Origin: an uncultured Lachnospiraceae bacterium
GTDB taxonomy: Bacteria > Bacillota > Clostridia > Lachnospirales > Lachnospiraceae
Direction: 5' to 3'
DNA length: 11,443 nucleotides
Assembly: GCA_902803155.1 (NCBI GenBank)
Contig: CADCOU010000276.1
Coordinates: forward strand, 1-11,443
In this document: piece by piece, positions 6,161-11,443 of the stretch
Numbering within the stretch: the stretch's first letter is position 1
Layout: the number at the start of each line of letters is the position of its first letter
The notes under the pieces: generated by a model
Database searches by the model: none
The model's input: only the letters and a program-made list of their open reading frames with translations
Told to the model about the DNA's origin: nothing
Position numbers and translations under genes: made by a program

Positions 6161-6580
6161 GTGAACGCACAGGAACTGAACATTGAGGCATCCGTAGATA
6201 AGCTTTCTCAGGTGCTTCAATTTGTGGACAGTTATCTGGAATCAGTGGGCTGTCCCATCAAAGTGCAGATGCATATCAGCCTTGCAGTTGAGGAGATCTT
6301 CGTCAACATCTCCAGTTATGCATATGCCCCGGGCACAGGAAAAGCGTCTGTATGTCTGAAGACTTCCGACGATCCGCCTGCAATCACGATTACCTTCATG
6401 GATCACGGTATTCCTTATAATCCTCTGGAGAAAAAAGATCCGGATATATCTCTCCCTGCAGGTAAACGGCAGATCGGCGGTCTGGGCATTTTTCTGACCA
6501 AAAAGACCATGGATGATGTGTCCTATGAATATAAGGACGGTCAGAATATCCTGCATCTGGTAAAATATTTGAAATCCTGA
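6161..6580 (+). CDS. RsbW/SpoIIAB-like serine-protein kinase (anti-sigma factor type, HATPase_c_2)
   Basis: A 139-residue protein with a GTG start and a GGGAGA ribosome site (6148-6153) 7 nt upstream. The GHKL ATP-binding motifs are intact: N box E45-x-x-x-N49 in A-V-E-E-I-F-V-N, G1 box D81-H-G83, and G2 box G106-G-L-G109 with I-F-L-T-K-K. The fold and length fit the HATPase_c_2 group, whose members phosphorylate a STAS antagonist and in classical cases hold a sigma factor inactive. The adjacent upstream STAS gene is the obvious substrate. No sigma factor or PP2C phosphatase gene lies on either side, so the controlled target is unknown and may not be a sigma factor. A strong terminator ends the operon. 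Confidence 0.88.
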   Translation: MNAQELNIEASVDKLSQVLQFVDSYLESVGCPIKVQMHISLAVEEIFVNISSYAYAPGTGKASVCLKTSDDPPAITITFMDHGIPYNPLEKKDPDISLPAGKRQIGGLGIFLTKKTMDDVSYEYKDGQNILHLVKYLKS

Positions 6581-6598
6581 CCGGATCGATATCCGAAT

Positions 6599-6631
6599 AA
6601 AAAACGGAAGGCGGACAGCCTTCCGTTTTTT
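6599..6631. terminator. Bidirectional rho-independent terminator
   Basis: A perfect 14-bp inverted repeat (6599-6612 and 6618-6631) has a GGACA loop. One arm begins with six A and the other ends with six T, so it works on both strands. It serves the kinase gene (plus) and the convergent transglutaminase-like gene (minus). Confidence 0.92.
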
Positions 6632-6649
6632 ATCGAATTCTTCCTGTTT

Positions 6650-7756
6650 TCAGAAGCTCAGATTCTTAGTGCAGGTGTGTGCCGGAGATACCGGATAATG
6701 AATACTGTACTGAACATTGTAATTCGGATCGCCGATCCATCTTGACCCGTGCCGTTTATCCGAAGAGAGGATCCAGTTATGTGACTTTCCTGTATCATAT
6801 CCCTGGACATCAACATTGTACCAGATACCGTTGAGATTCACCTGATTCCAGTAATGACTCGTACTCAGAGAATTCTTGACGATGATCGTTTCGATACCGA
6901 CCGCATCCGCGAGCAGTTTGAAGGCAGTTGAATAACACCAGCAGTCACCTTCGCCTTTATCGATCACACGGAAGAAGTTTCCCTGTCCCGGTCCGTATTT
7001 AGCCCGGTCTGCGATATAGTCCGCAAAATAAACGACCATATCCTTTTTCGTCATGGAAGGAGTGATGCCGGCCAGGGCATCTGTACGGTATTTTTCACGT
7101 TTCTTCCATGTATTGGACTGTGCTACCTTGAAATTATATCCAATCGTAACCCCGGAAGGATCCGTTCCCGTCAGTTTCAGTGTTCCGCCGGATGGCCACA
7201 CCGTGAATTCTATCTTTCCTGTTGACTTATAATTGTTTTTCAGGATACGGGCATCTTTACCGGCCGTTCCGGAGAATGTCCATGTCCAGTTGTGCTTTTT
7301 GGCATCTGAACTGAGCTTAACCGAAATAATCTCGCCCGCATTGATACTGCTGCCTTTGTCACATGACAGTTTTCCGGCAGAAGAAGGTGTCGTGGATTGT
7401 TCTTCCTTTGCATCAGGATCTGTTACGACAATCTTCAGACTTCTCTTTTTCCCTTTATATCGGACAGTTACGGTAGCCTTGCCTGCATTCCTTCCTTTAA
7501 TAACGCCCTTTTTGGAAACCAGCACAATACGCTTGTTGGAAGACTTATAGGTCGGTTTCTTCGCTTTCAGTGTCTTCTTTCCGTATGTCACCTTGAGAGA
7601 AATTTTTTCTCCCTTATTGACAGTGATTTTTTTGACTGCCTTTCCATTAACGGAAACGGACAGTTTCTTCGCTGCATGGGCACTCATCGGAACAAGAGCA
7701 GACAGAATCAGTGTGAACAGCAATACCAAACTGATTCTTCTGATGAACTGTTTCAT
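6650..7756 (-). CDS. Secreted Ig-like / transglutaminase-like (cysteine protease fold) protein
   Basis: A 368-residue exported protein. Residues 1-28 are a classical signal peptide (K-Q-F-I-R-R, hydrophobic core, cleavage near A-H-A). Residues about 32-112 are a very lysine-rich bacterial Ig-like (BIG2-type) domain with the typical S-S-N-K-x-I-V-x-V-S-x-K-G-x-I-K-G-x-x-A-G-K-A-T-V-T-V pattern. A low-complexity linker rich in S, T and P follows, then a beta-rich region of unknown type (130-212). Last comes a transglutaminase-like domain with a plausible catalytic triad Cys272 (G-D-C-W-C-Y), His301 (S-H-Y-W-N-Q-V) and Asp316 (W-Y-N-V-D-V). Such domains act as proteases, amidases or crosslinkers at the cell surface; the substrate is unknown. 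There is no LPXTG motif or membrane anchor, so retention may rely on the basic Ig domain binding the wall. The AGGAGG ribosome site is at 7762-7767. Confidence 0.86.
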   Translation of the reverse strand: MKQFIRRISLVLLFTLILSALVPMSAHAAKKLSVSVNGKAVKKITVNKGEKISLKVTYGKKTLKAKKPTYKSSNKRIVLVSKKGVIKGRNAGKATVTVRYKGKKRSLKIVVTDPDAKEEQSTTPSSAGKLSCDKGSSINAGEIISVKLSSDAKKHNWTWTFSGTAGKDARILKNNYKSTGKIEFTVWPSGGTLKLTGTDPSGVTIGYNFKVAQSNTWKKREKYRTDALAGITPSMTKKDMVVYFADYIADRAKYGPGQGNFFRVIDKGEGDCWCYSTAFKLLADAVGIETIIVKNSLSTSHYWNQVNLNGIWYNVDVQGYDTGKSHNWILSSDKRHGSRWIGDPNYNVQYSIHYPVSPAHTCTKNLSF

Positions 7757-7776
7757 GAAAACCTCCTGTGCTTTTC

Positions 7777-7805
7777 ATTATAAGATAGTTTCTCTTATTC
7801 AAATA
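7777..7805 (-). promoter_or_regulatory. Putative activated promoter of the secreted transglutaminase-like gene
   Basis: On the minus strand a perfect TATAAT (7777-7782) has only a poor -35 (TATTTG, 7800-7805) at 17 bp. The 11-bp-spaced repeats begin directly upstream, at 7806. The predicted leader is only about 14 nt and just includes the ribosome site. This arrangement fits a promoter that needs an activator. Confidence 0.45.
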
Positions 7806-7834
7806 TTTAACATAAATGTAACATATTTGTAATC
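7806..7834. repeat. Second set of three 11-bp-spaced heptamers in a divergent promoter region
   Basis: TTTAACA (7806-7812), TGTAACA (7817-7823) and TGTAATC (7828-7834) recur at an exact 11-bp period. A weaker fourth copy, TTATTCA, sits at 7795-7801 in the same phase. This is the usual layout of OmpR/PhoB-family response-regulator sites. The array abuts the -35 of the minus-strand gene, so that gene is the likelier target, though the plus-strand dehydrogenase gene is also possible. Confidence 0.5.
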
Positions 7835-7924
7835 ACAAAGCAACCCCTTTTTCCGTTCTCGGACAGCCATATATGCTACCATGATTCCGAAAATATACGC
7901 TTTTTCTACGACAGGAGGTTTGTC

Positions 7925-8899
7925 ATGGAAAAGAAATTAGCGGTCATACGGCCGGCAATCAGCGATTCCGAACAAGAAAAGATCGTTCTGGCTGCTCATG
8001 ATGCCGGGTATACACCTGTTTTCCTGGATCCGAAGAATGTTTCCGAATCGGACTATATGGATGCAGAGATCATCTACGGCGAGGGCGCCGCAGCGAAAAA
8101 AGCTGCCGCAGAATCGGATGTGCTCCGGTGGCTGTGTGCTTCGTTTGCCGGGGTAGACGCATTCTGCCGGCCGGGCGCTTTCCGGAATGAAAGCACACTC
8201 CTTACAAACAGCGCCGGCGCATACGGTGTTTCCCTCGCGGAGCACGCTATCATGATGGCTCTCATGATGATGCGGCGCATGCCCGTATTTGAAGAGGGTA
8301 TCCGAAACCGCAGATGGCTCCCGCCGATGCCGCAGGATTCCATAAAGAATTCCGTGATAACGCTCCTCGGGACGGGCGACGTGGGAAGCTGTCTTGCGAG
8401 AAGGCTCCGGGGTTTTGAACCTGCAAAGATAATCGGAGTATGCCGAAGCGGCAGATGCAGGGAACCCGCCTTTGACGAGATCTTTGCCACTGACCGGCTG
8501 AAGGAAGTCCTCGGAGAAACAGACCTGCTTATCATGAGCCTTCCCGCAACGGTACAGACAAAGCATATCCTGAACGAAGAGATGCTGTCGGCAATGCATC
8601 CCGGCGCATATGTTGTCAATGTCGGACGCGGCAATACCATTGACGAGAAAGCGCTCTCCGCAGCCCTGAATGAAAAACGGCTGGCGGGAGCGGCTCTCGA
8701 TGTTATGGAAACCGAACCGCTCCCGGAGGACAGCCCTCTCTGGGACACTCCCAATCTGATCCTGACTCCGCATGTCGCCGGTAATCTGACTGTGGATTAT
8801 ACCAGAAACCGCAATACGGAGATGTTCTGTGAAGACCTCCTGAGATATGCGAAGGGGCAGCCCCTGCTGCACCTGGTGGACAGGACGGCCGGGTACTGA
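7925..8899 (+). CDS. D-isomer-specific 2-hydroxyacid dehydrogenase (NAD(P)-dependent)
   Basis: A 324-residue cytoplasmic oxidoreductase. The Rossmann motif G149-T-G-D-V-G154 is present, and the catalytic set is complete: Arg235 (N-V-G-R-G), Glu264 (M-E-T-E-P-L) and His283 (T-P-H-V-A-G), the Arg/Glu/His trio of this family. The second Rossmann strand ends in G-V-C-R-S-G-R instead of an acidic residue, which suggests NADP(H) preference. The N-terminal substrate domain is diverged, with S-F-A-G-V-D-A-F and N-S-A-G-A-Y-G. These enzymes reduce 2-keto acids to D-2-hydroxy acids or act in reverse; the substrate is not predictable here. The ribosome site AGGAGG (7913-7918) is 6 nt before the ATG. No clear -35/-10 pair was found upstream, although TGCTACCAT (7874-7882) is a weak extended -10. 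It appears to be a single-gene unit. Confidence 0.88.
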   Translation: MEKKLAVIRPAISDSEQEKIVLAAHDAGYTPVFLDPKNVSESDYMDAEIIYGEGAAAKKAAAESDVLRWLCASFAGVDAFCRPGAFRNESTLLTNSAGAYGVSLAEHAIMMALMMMRRMPVFEEGIRNRRWLPPMPQDSIKNSVITLLGTGDVGSCLARRLRGFEPAKIIGVCRSGRCREPAFDEIFATDRLKEVLGETDLLIMSLPATVQTKHILNEEMLSAMHPGAYVVNVGRGNTIDEKALSAALNEKRLAGAALDVMETEPLPEDSPLWDTPNLILTPHVAGNLTVDYTRNRNTEMFCEDLLRYAKGQPLLHLVDRTAGY

Positions 8900-8942
8900 T
8901 ATCTCTGTCCGGGAGATTAACCATTTGGATATGAAGATACGT

Positions 8943-8978
8943 AAACCCGTGTCCGGGCATCTCCCCGGACACGGGTTT
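8943..8978. terminator. Strong hairpin terminator between convergent genes
   Basis: A perfect 15-bp stem (8943-8957 and 8964-8978) with a 6-nt loop lies between the dehydrogenase and PPK2 genes. T tracts on both sides are short (three T plus scattered T), so termination could work in both directions but with moderate efficiency on sequence alone. Confidence 0.75.
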
Positions 8979-9004
8979 CTACTGACCATATTTATATGTC
9001 TTCT

Positions 9005-10510
9005 TTATTTTCGGATCTGGTCCAGCCTCTCCTCGATCATATCATTGATGATCTGAAGCGCCTGGATCCGTGCGAAATATTTGTTATTGCCTGCTATGAT
9101 ATGCCATGGTGCGAAATCCGTGGAAGTATAGCGTATCATATCGTCGACGGCGACCTCATACTGATCCCATTTCTCTCGGTTGCGCCAGTCCTCATCCGTG
9201 ATCTTCCACTGCTTCGCGGGATCTGCCTGACGTGCCTTGAACCGGGCAAGCTGCTCGTCGTTGGTGATGTTGATCCAGAACTTCACGATCACTGCGCCCC
9301 AGTCATAGAGCTGCCGCTCAAAATCATTCATTTCCCCGTACGCGCGCTGCCAGTCTGCGGGAGTGCAGAAGCCCTCCAGCCGCTCTACCATGACACGTCC
9401 GTACCAGGTACGGTCAAAGATCGCGATGTGCCCATCCTTGGGGAGACGGGTCCAGAAGCGCCACAGGAAATGCCGGTCCTTCTCTTCCTTTGTCGGAGAC
9501 GCGATCGGCATCACCTCATAGCCGCGCGGATCCAGCGCGGCGGACACACGTTTGATGTTCCCTCCTTTTCCGGCCGCATCCCAGCCTTCATAGGCAATGA
9601 TCATCGGGATTCTGTGCAGGTACAGACGGTTATGATTTTTCGCAAGCCTCTTCTGCTCTTTTTTCAGCAGTGTGCGGTATTCTTCCTGGGAGAGTTCCCT
9701 GTCCATGTCCACGTCACGCAGCGCCGGCATGGAAACAAAGTTATACTGCCCCGGATCGATCACCGCCGACAGATTCGCTGCGTTGCGGTCCCGCTCATCC
9801 TTGAGCTTCAGTGCCTTTGTGACTTCGTCGATCACCGTCTGGAAAACGTTCAGGATCACAGTATGCGAATCCATGCCGGAAAGGACATGCCACTGCGCAT
9901 AAGGCCGGTTAGTATACTCAAGCATGGAATCAAATGCCTGATAATACTCCTCGTAATGGCTGATCATGCGGCGGTCTTTGTCTGTCACACGCCACTTCGT
10001 GCTCTTCTTTGAAGCGAGTTTCTCCGCCCTCTCCTTCACTTCCTTCTTCGAGATATGAAGAAAGAACTTGATGATCACGTATCCGTTTTCCGTCAGGCCG
10101 TGTTCAAAGCTGTTGATCTCATTCATATGGCGCAGGTTCGTAATCTCATCGATCTCATTCTCCACGCGCATCACGGAGATCTCCTGGTACCAGGACTGGT
10201 CCATGATAGACCACTGTCCGGCTGCAGGGATCGTCTGCCAGTGTCTCCACATCATCGGCTCCCGCTTATCAACCTCTGTGGGCGGCTGTGTATTCACTAC
10301 CGAGAACCACCTGGGATCAAAATTCAGGATCAGTTTCTGGATAACGGAACCCTTTCCGGCACCGCTCCAGCCTTCAAACAGAACGATAACGGGCAGTTTC
10401 TTCTCTTTGACCGGCCCGTCCAGAGCAGTCAGCTGCTCTTTCAGCGAATCTATCTTCGCGCGATATTCCTCATCCGATACTTTTTTCTTCAGGTCAACCT
10501 TTTCCAGCAT
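9005..10510 (-). CDS. pap: Two-domain PPK2: polyphosphate:AMP phosphotransferase
   Basis: A 501-residue protein made of two PPK2 domains in tandem, the class II layout that uses polyphosphate to convert AMP to ADP. The C-terminal domain has an intact Walker A (G309-W-D-A-A-G-K-G-G317), a lid region (P-T-K-E-E-K-D-R-H-F-L-W-R-F-W) and Walker B D366-R367-T-W-Y-G. The N-terminal domain keeps a Walker A (G47-W-S-G-A-G-K-G) but has Ser49 for the key Asp and D104-Q for D-R, so it is probably structural or regulatory. The ATG at 10510 is chosen because AGGAGG (10517-10522 on the minus strand) is 6 nt upstream. An in-frame GTG at 10525 would overlap that site. The gene is monocistronic, with a shared hairpin downstream. 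It may supply ADP during energy stress, an inference from the family. Confidence 0.9.
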   Translation of the reverse strand: MLEKVDLKKKVSDEEYRAKIDSLKEQLTALDGPVKEKKLPVIVLFEGWSGAGKGSVIQKLILNFDPRWFSVVNTQPPTEVDKREPMMWRHWQTIPAAGQWSIMDQSWYQEISVMRVENEIDEITNLRHMNEINSFEHGLTENGYVIIKFFLHISKKEVKERAEKLASKKSTKWRVTDKDRRMISHYEEYYQAFDSMLEYTNRPYAQWHVLSGMDSHTVILNVFQTVIDEVTKALKLKDERDRNAANLSAVIDPGQYNFVSMPALRDVDMDRELSQEEYRTLLKKEQKRLAKNHNRLYLHRIPMIIAYEGWDAAGKGGNIKRVSAALDPRGYEVMPIASPTKEEKDRHFLWRFWTRLPKDGHIAIFDRTWYGRVMVERLEGFCTPADWQRAYGEMNDFERQLYDWGAVIVKFWINITNDEQLARFKARQADPAKQWKITDEDWRNREKWDQYEVAVDDMIRYTSTDFAPWHIIAGNNKYFARIQALQIINDMIEERLDQIRK

Positions 10511-10575
10511 CTTTTTCCTCCTCACCTTCTGATCCGGAGCCGTGAAACCGGTCTGCCCGGCTGTCGCTATAATTT

Positions 10576-10586
10576 ATCATAGCACA
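10576..10586 (-). promoter_or_regulatory. Possible extended -10 for the PPK2 gene
   Basis: On the minus strand TGCTATGAT (10576-10584) is an extended -10 with a 5/6 core. No convincing -35 lies upstream. The predicted leader would be about 60 nt. Confidence 0.3.
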
Positions 10587-10602
10587 TTCCCCTGCATACT
10601 GC

Positions 10603-10631
10603 TCTGCAAATTCCTGTATTCCTGTTATAAT
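10603..10631 (+). promoter_or_regulatory. Promoter of the HD-domain gene
   Basis: TGTTATAAT (10623-10631) is an extended -10 with a perfect TATAAT core. A weak TCTGCA (10603-10608) lies 17 bp upstream as the -35. Transcription would start near 10638, giving a leader of about 120 nt before the preferred start codon at 10760. Confidence 0.55.
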
Positions 10632-10759
10632 GTCCTGCAGAAGTGCCCTGCCATTTCCGTTCCCCCGGCCGTATTCAGACTTTGCCGGAACACTACAGAC
10701 AGCCGCTTCGAAGTATAAAAAACGGATACATGTTTGAGAAGATAAAGGAATCGGACAGC

Positions 10760-11272
10760 ATGGGCAAAAAGCAAAACAGCGCGGCAGAACATCTCAGCAA
10801 AGAAGAAGAGCAGGAATTTTCCAGGCTGCTTGCGCCGCTTCTTGAGAATGAAAATGCGCTCCGTATGAAAGAATACATACAGCACGGAACGATCACTACG
10901 CATGAGCACTGCGTCGATGTCGCGCGGTGCGCGTTTAAACTGAATCGGAAACTGCATCTGCATGCAGATGAAAAAGCACTGGTGGAAGCCGGCTACCTGC
11001 ACGATTATTATCTCTACGACTGGCACACTCACGGAGACAAACTGCACGGATACCATCATCCGGCGATCGCGGCGGAAAATGCCAGCAGAGATTTTAAGAT
11101 ATCCGGGAAAGCAGCCGAAGCGATCCGCACACATATGTGGCCGCTGACGCTCACCAGGATCCCTTCCTCCAGGGAGGCCTGGCTGATTACACTCGCGGAT
11201 AAGATCTGTTCCACGCGTGAAACGCTGTTTGAAAGAGGCGGCGGCAATAAAAACGGAGAGAATCCGAATTAG
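10760..11272 (+). CDS. HD-domain phosphohydrolase-like protein
   Basis: A 170-residue soluble protein. An HD metal-binding pattern is visible: His50 (H-C-V-D-V-A), His81-Asp82 (G-Y-L-H-D-Y), His100 (Y-H-H-P-A-I-A-A), His125 (I-R-T-H-M-W-P-L) and Asp147 (L-A-D-K-I). The extra histidines suggest a two-metal site as in many HD phosphatases and phosphodiesterases. The natural substrate is unknown; nucleotides are a fair guess because deoD follows. The ATG at 10760 has AAGGAA (10745-10750) 9 nt upstream. In-frame starts at 10730 (ATG) and 10643 (GTG) lack a good ribosome site, and the residues they add resemble no domain. No terminator was seen after the stop, so read-through into deoD is possible. 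Confidence 0.82.
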   Translation: MGKKQNSAAEHLSKEEEQEFSRLLAPLLENENALRMKEYIQHGTITTHEHCVDVARCAFKLNRKLHLHADEKALVEAGYLHDYYLYDWHTHGDKLHGYHHPAIAAENASRDFKISGKAAEAIRTHMWPLTLTRIPSSREAWLITLADKICSTRETLFERGGGNKNGENPN

Positions 11273-11296
11273 AAGTGTAAACAAGTGGGCTCTTTG

Positions 11297-11305
11297 TGTT
11301 ATAGT
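11297..11305 (+). promoter_or_regulatory. Extended -10 promoter of deoD
   Basis: TGTTATAGT (11297-11305) is an extended -10 with a 5/6 core. The -35 (TGTAAA, 11276-11281, 18-bp spacer) is weak. The predicted start is near 11312, leaving an 86-nt leader before deoD. Confidence 0.45.
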
Positions 11306-11325
11306 AATGGTAGCATGTTTGTTAC

Positions 11326-11357
11326 CCGCTTCCTGCAGAGGCGGAGGTAATATCCGC
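11326..11357 (+). other. Two mutually exclusive hairpins in the deoD leader
   Basis: CCGCTTC (11326-11332) can pair with GAGGCGG (11338-11344), a 7-bp stem with one G-U pair and a 5-nt loop. GCGGA (11341-11345) can instead pair with TCCGC (11353-11357). The arms share bases 11341-11344, so only one can form at a time. No known purine riboswitch core was recognised. Confidence 0.3.
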
Positions 11358-11397
11358 AAAGATGTACTGCTGAATAATGAAAAGGAGGAGGTTTACA

Positions 11398-11443
11398 ATG
11401 TCTACACCGCATAATAAGGCAGAAAAAGACCAGATCGCAAAAA
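11398..11443 (+). CDS. deoD: Purine-nucleoside phosphorylase, N-terminal start (cut by window end)
   Basis: Only the first 15 codons are visible. The protein starts M-S-T-P-H-N-K-A-E-K-D-Q-I-A-K, which matches the N-terminal pattern of hexameric DeoD-type purine-nucleoside phosphorylases (S/A-T-P-H-x-x-A-x-x-G-x-x-A). These enzymes cleave purine (deoxy)ribonucleosides with phosphate to the free base and (deoxy)ribose-1-phosphate in the cytoplasm. The family's usual Gly is Asp11 here. A very strong ribosome site (AAGGAGGAGG, 11382-11391) is 6 nt before the ATG. Because so little is seen, the call rests on the N-terminal motif alone. Confidence 0.75.
   Translation, partial: MSTPHNKAEKDQIAK

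Noticed and set aside
7937..8989. A 350-codon minus-strand open frame opposite the dehydrogenase gene.
   Set aside because: The plus-strand frame has a complete catalytic motif set and a strong ribosome site. The antisense translation has no recognisable domain.
8996..10012. A 338-codon plus-strand open frame opposite the PPK2 gene.
   Set aside because: It is antisense to a clear two-domain PPK2, overlaps the dehydrogenase side only by chance, and has no domain pattern.
11217..11414. A 65-codon frame overlapping the HD gene end and deoD start, with a lipoprotein-like hydrophobic stretch.
   Set aside because: It overlaps two real genes in another frame, has no ribosome site and crosses the deoD promoter and ribosome site.
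1..11443. CRISPR arrays, tRNA/rRNA genes, insertion sequences, toxin-antitoxin pairs and defence genes were looked for.
   Set aside because: No repeat-spacer pattern, tRNA cloverleaf, transposase, integrase or restriction-type protein was recognised by eye.

Overview
The window looks like chromosomal DNA of a low-to-mid GC Bacillota, most likely a Lachnospiraceae-type gut Clostridium relative. The reasons are strong AGGAGG ribosome binding sites, extended -10 (TGn-TATAAT-like) promoters, a lysine-rich secreted Ig-like/transglutaminase-like protein, and the mix of housekeeping gene families. No tRNA, rRNA, CRISPR array, transposon or phage gene is seen. This is mostly an ordinary chromosomal segment, not a mobile or defence island.

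Layout. 1-206: the C-terminal end of endonuclease IV (nfo). 212-931: two small membrane-protein genes (PspC domain; GlsB/YeaQ-like). A promoter region with three 11-bp-spaced repeats precedes them and a very strong terminator closes them. 1037-3931: a four-gene plus-strand run made of two different Nudix hydrolases, a DUF523/TudS-like iron-sulfur desulfidase and a MATE exporter. It reads as a possible nucleotide/nucleobase clean-up operon. 3959-5626 (minus): a signal-less GH43 glycosidase with an F5/8C (discoidin-like) module. 5804-6580 (plus): an anti-anti-sigma (STAS) gene and an RsbW/SpoIIAB-like kinase gene with no sigma factor in view. A bidirectional terminator at 6599-6631 separates this pair from a minus-strand secreted transglutaminase-like protein (6650-7756). 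The divergent promoter region 7757-7924 holds a second set of 11-bp-spaced repeats. 7925-8899: a D-2-hydroxyacid dehydrogenase, ending in a strong shared hairpin. 9005-10510 (minus): a two-domain PPK2 (polyphosphate:AMP phosphotransferase). 10760-11272: an HD-domain protein. 11398-end: the first codons of purine-nucleoside phosphorylase (deoD).

Working together. Several genes touch nucleotide metabolism and repair (nfo, Nudix x2, TudS-like, PPK2, HD, deoD). Others concern the envelope or stress (PspC, GlsB-like, STAS/kinase pair, secreted transglutaminase-like protein). The most useful leads are regulatory: two 11-bp-periodic repeat arrays typical of OmpR/PhoB-family response regulators, a palindrome in the leader of the STAS/kinase operon, and competing hairpins in the deoD leader. 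I found no clear evidence of a wholly new system.
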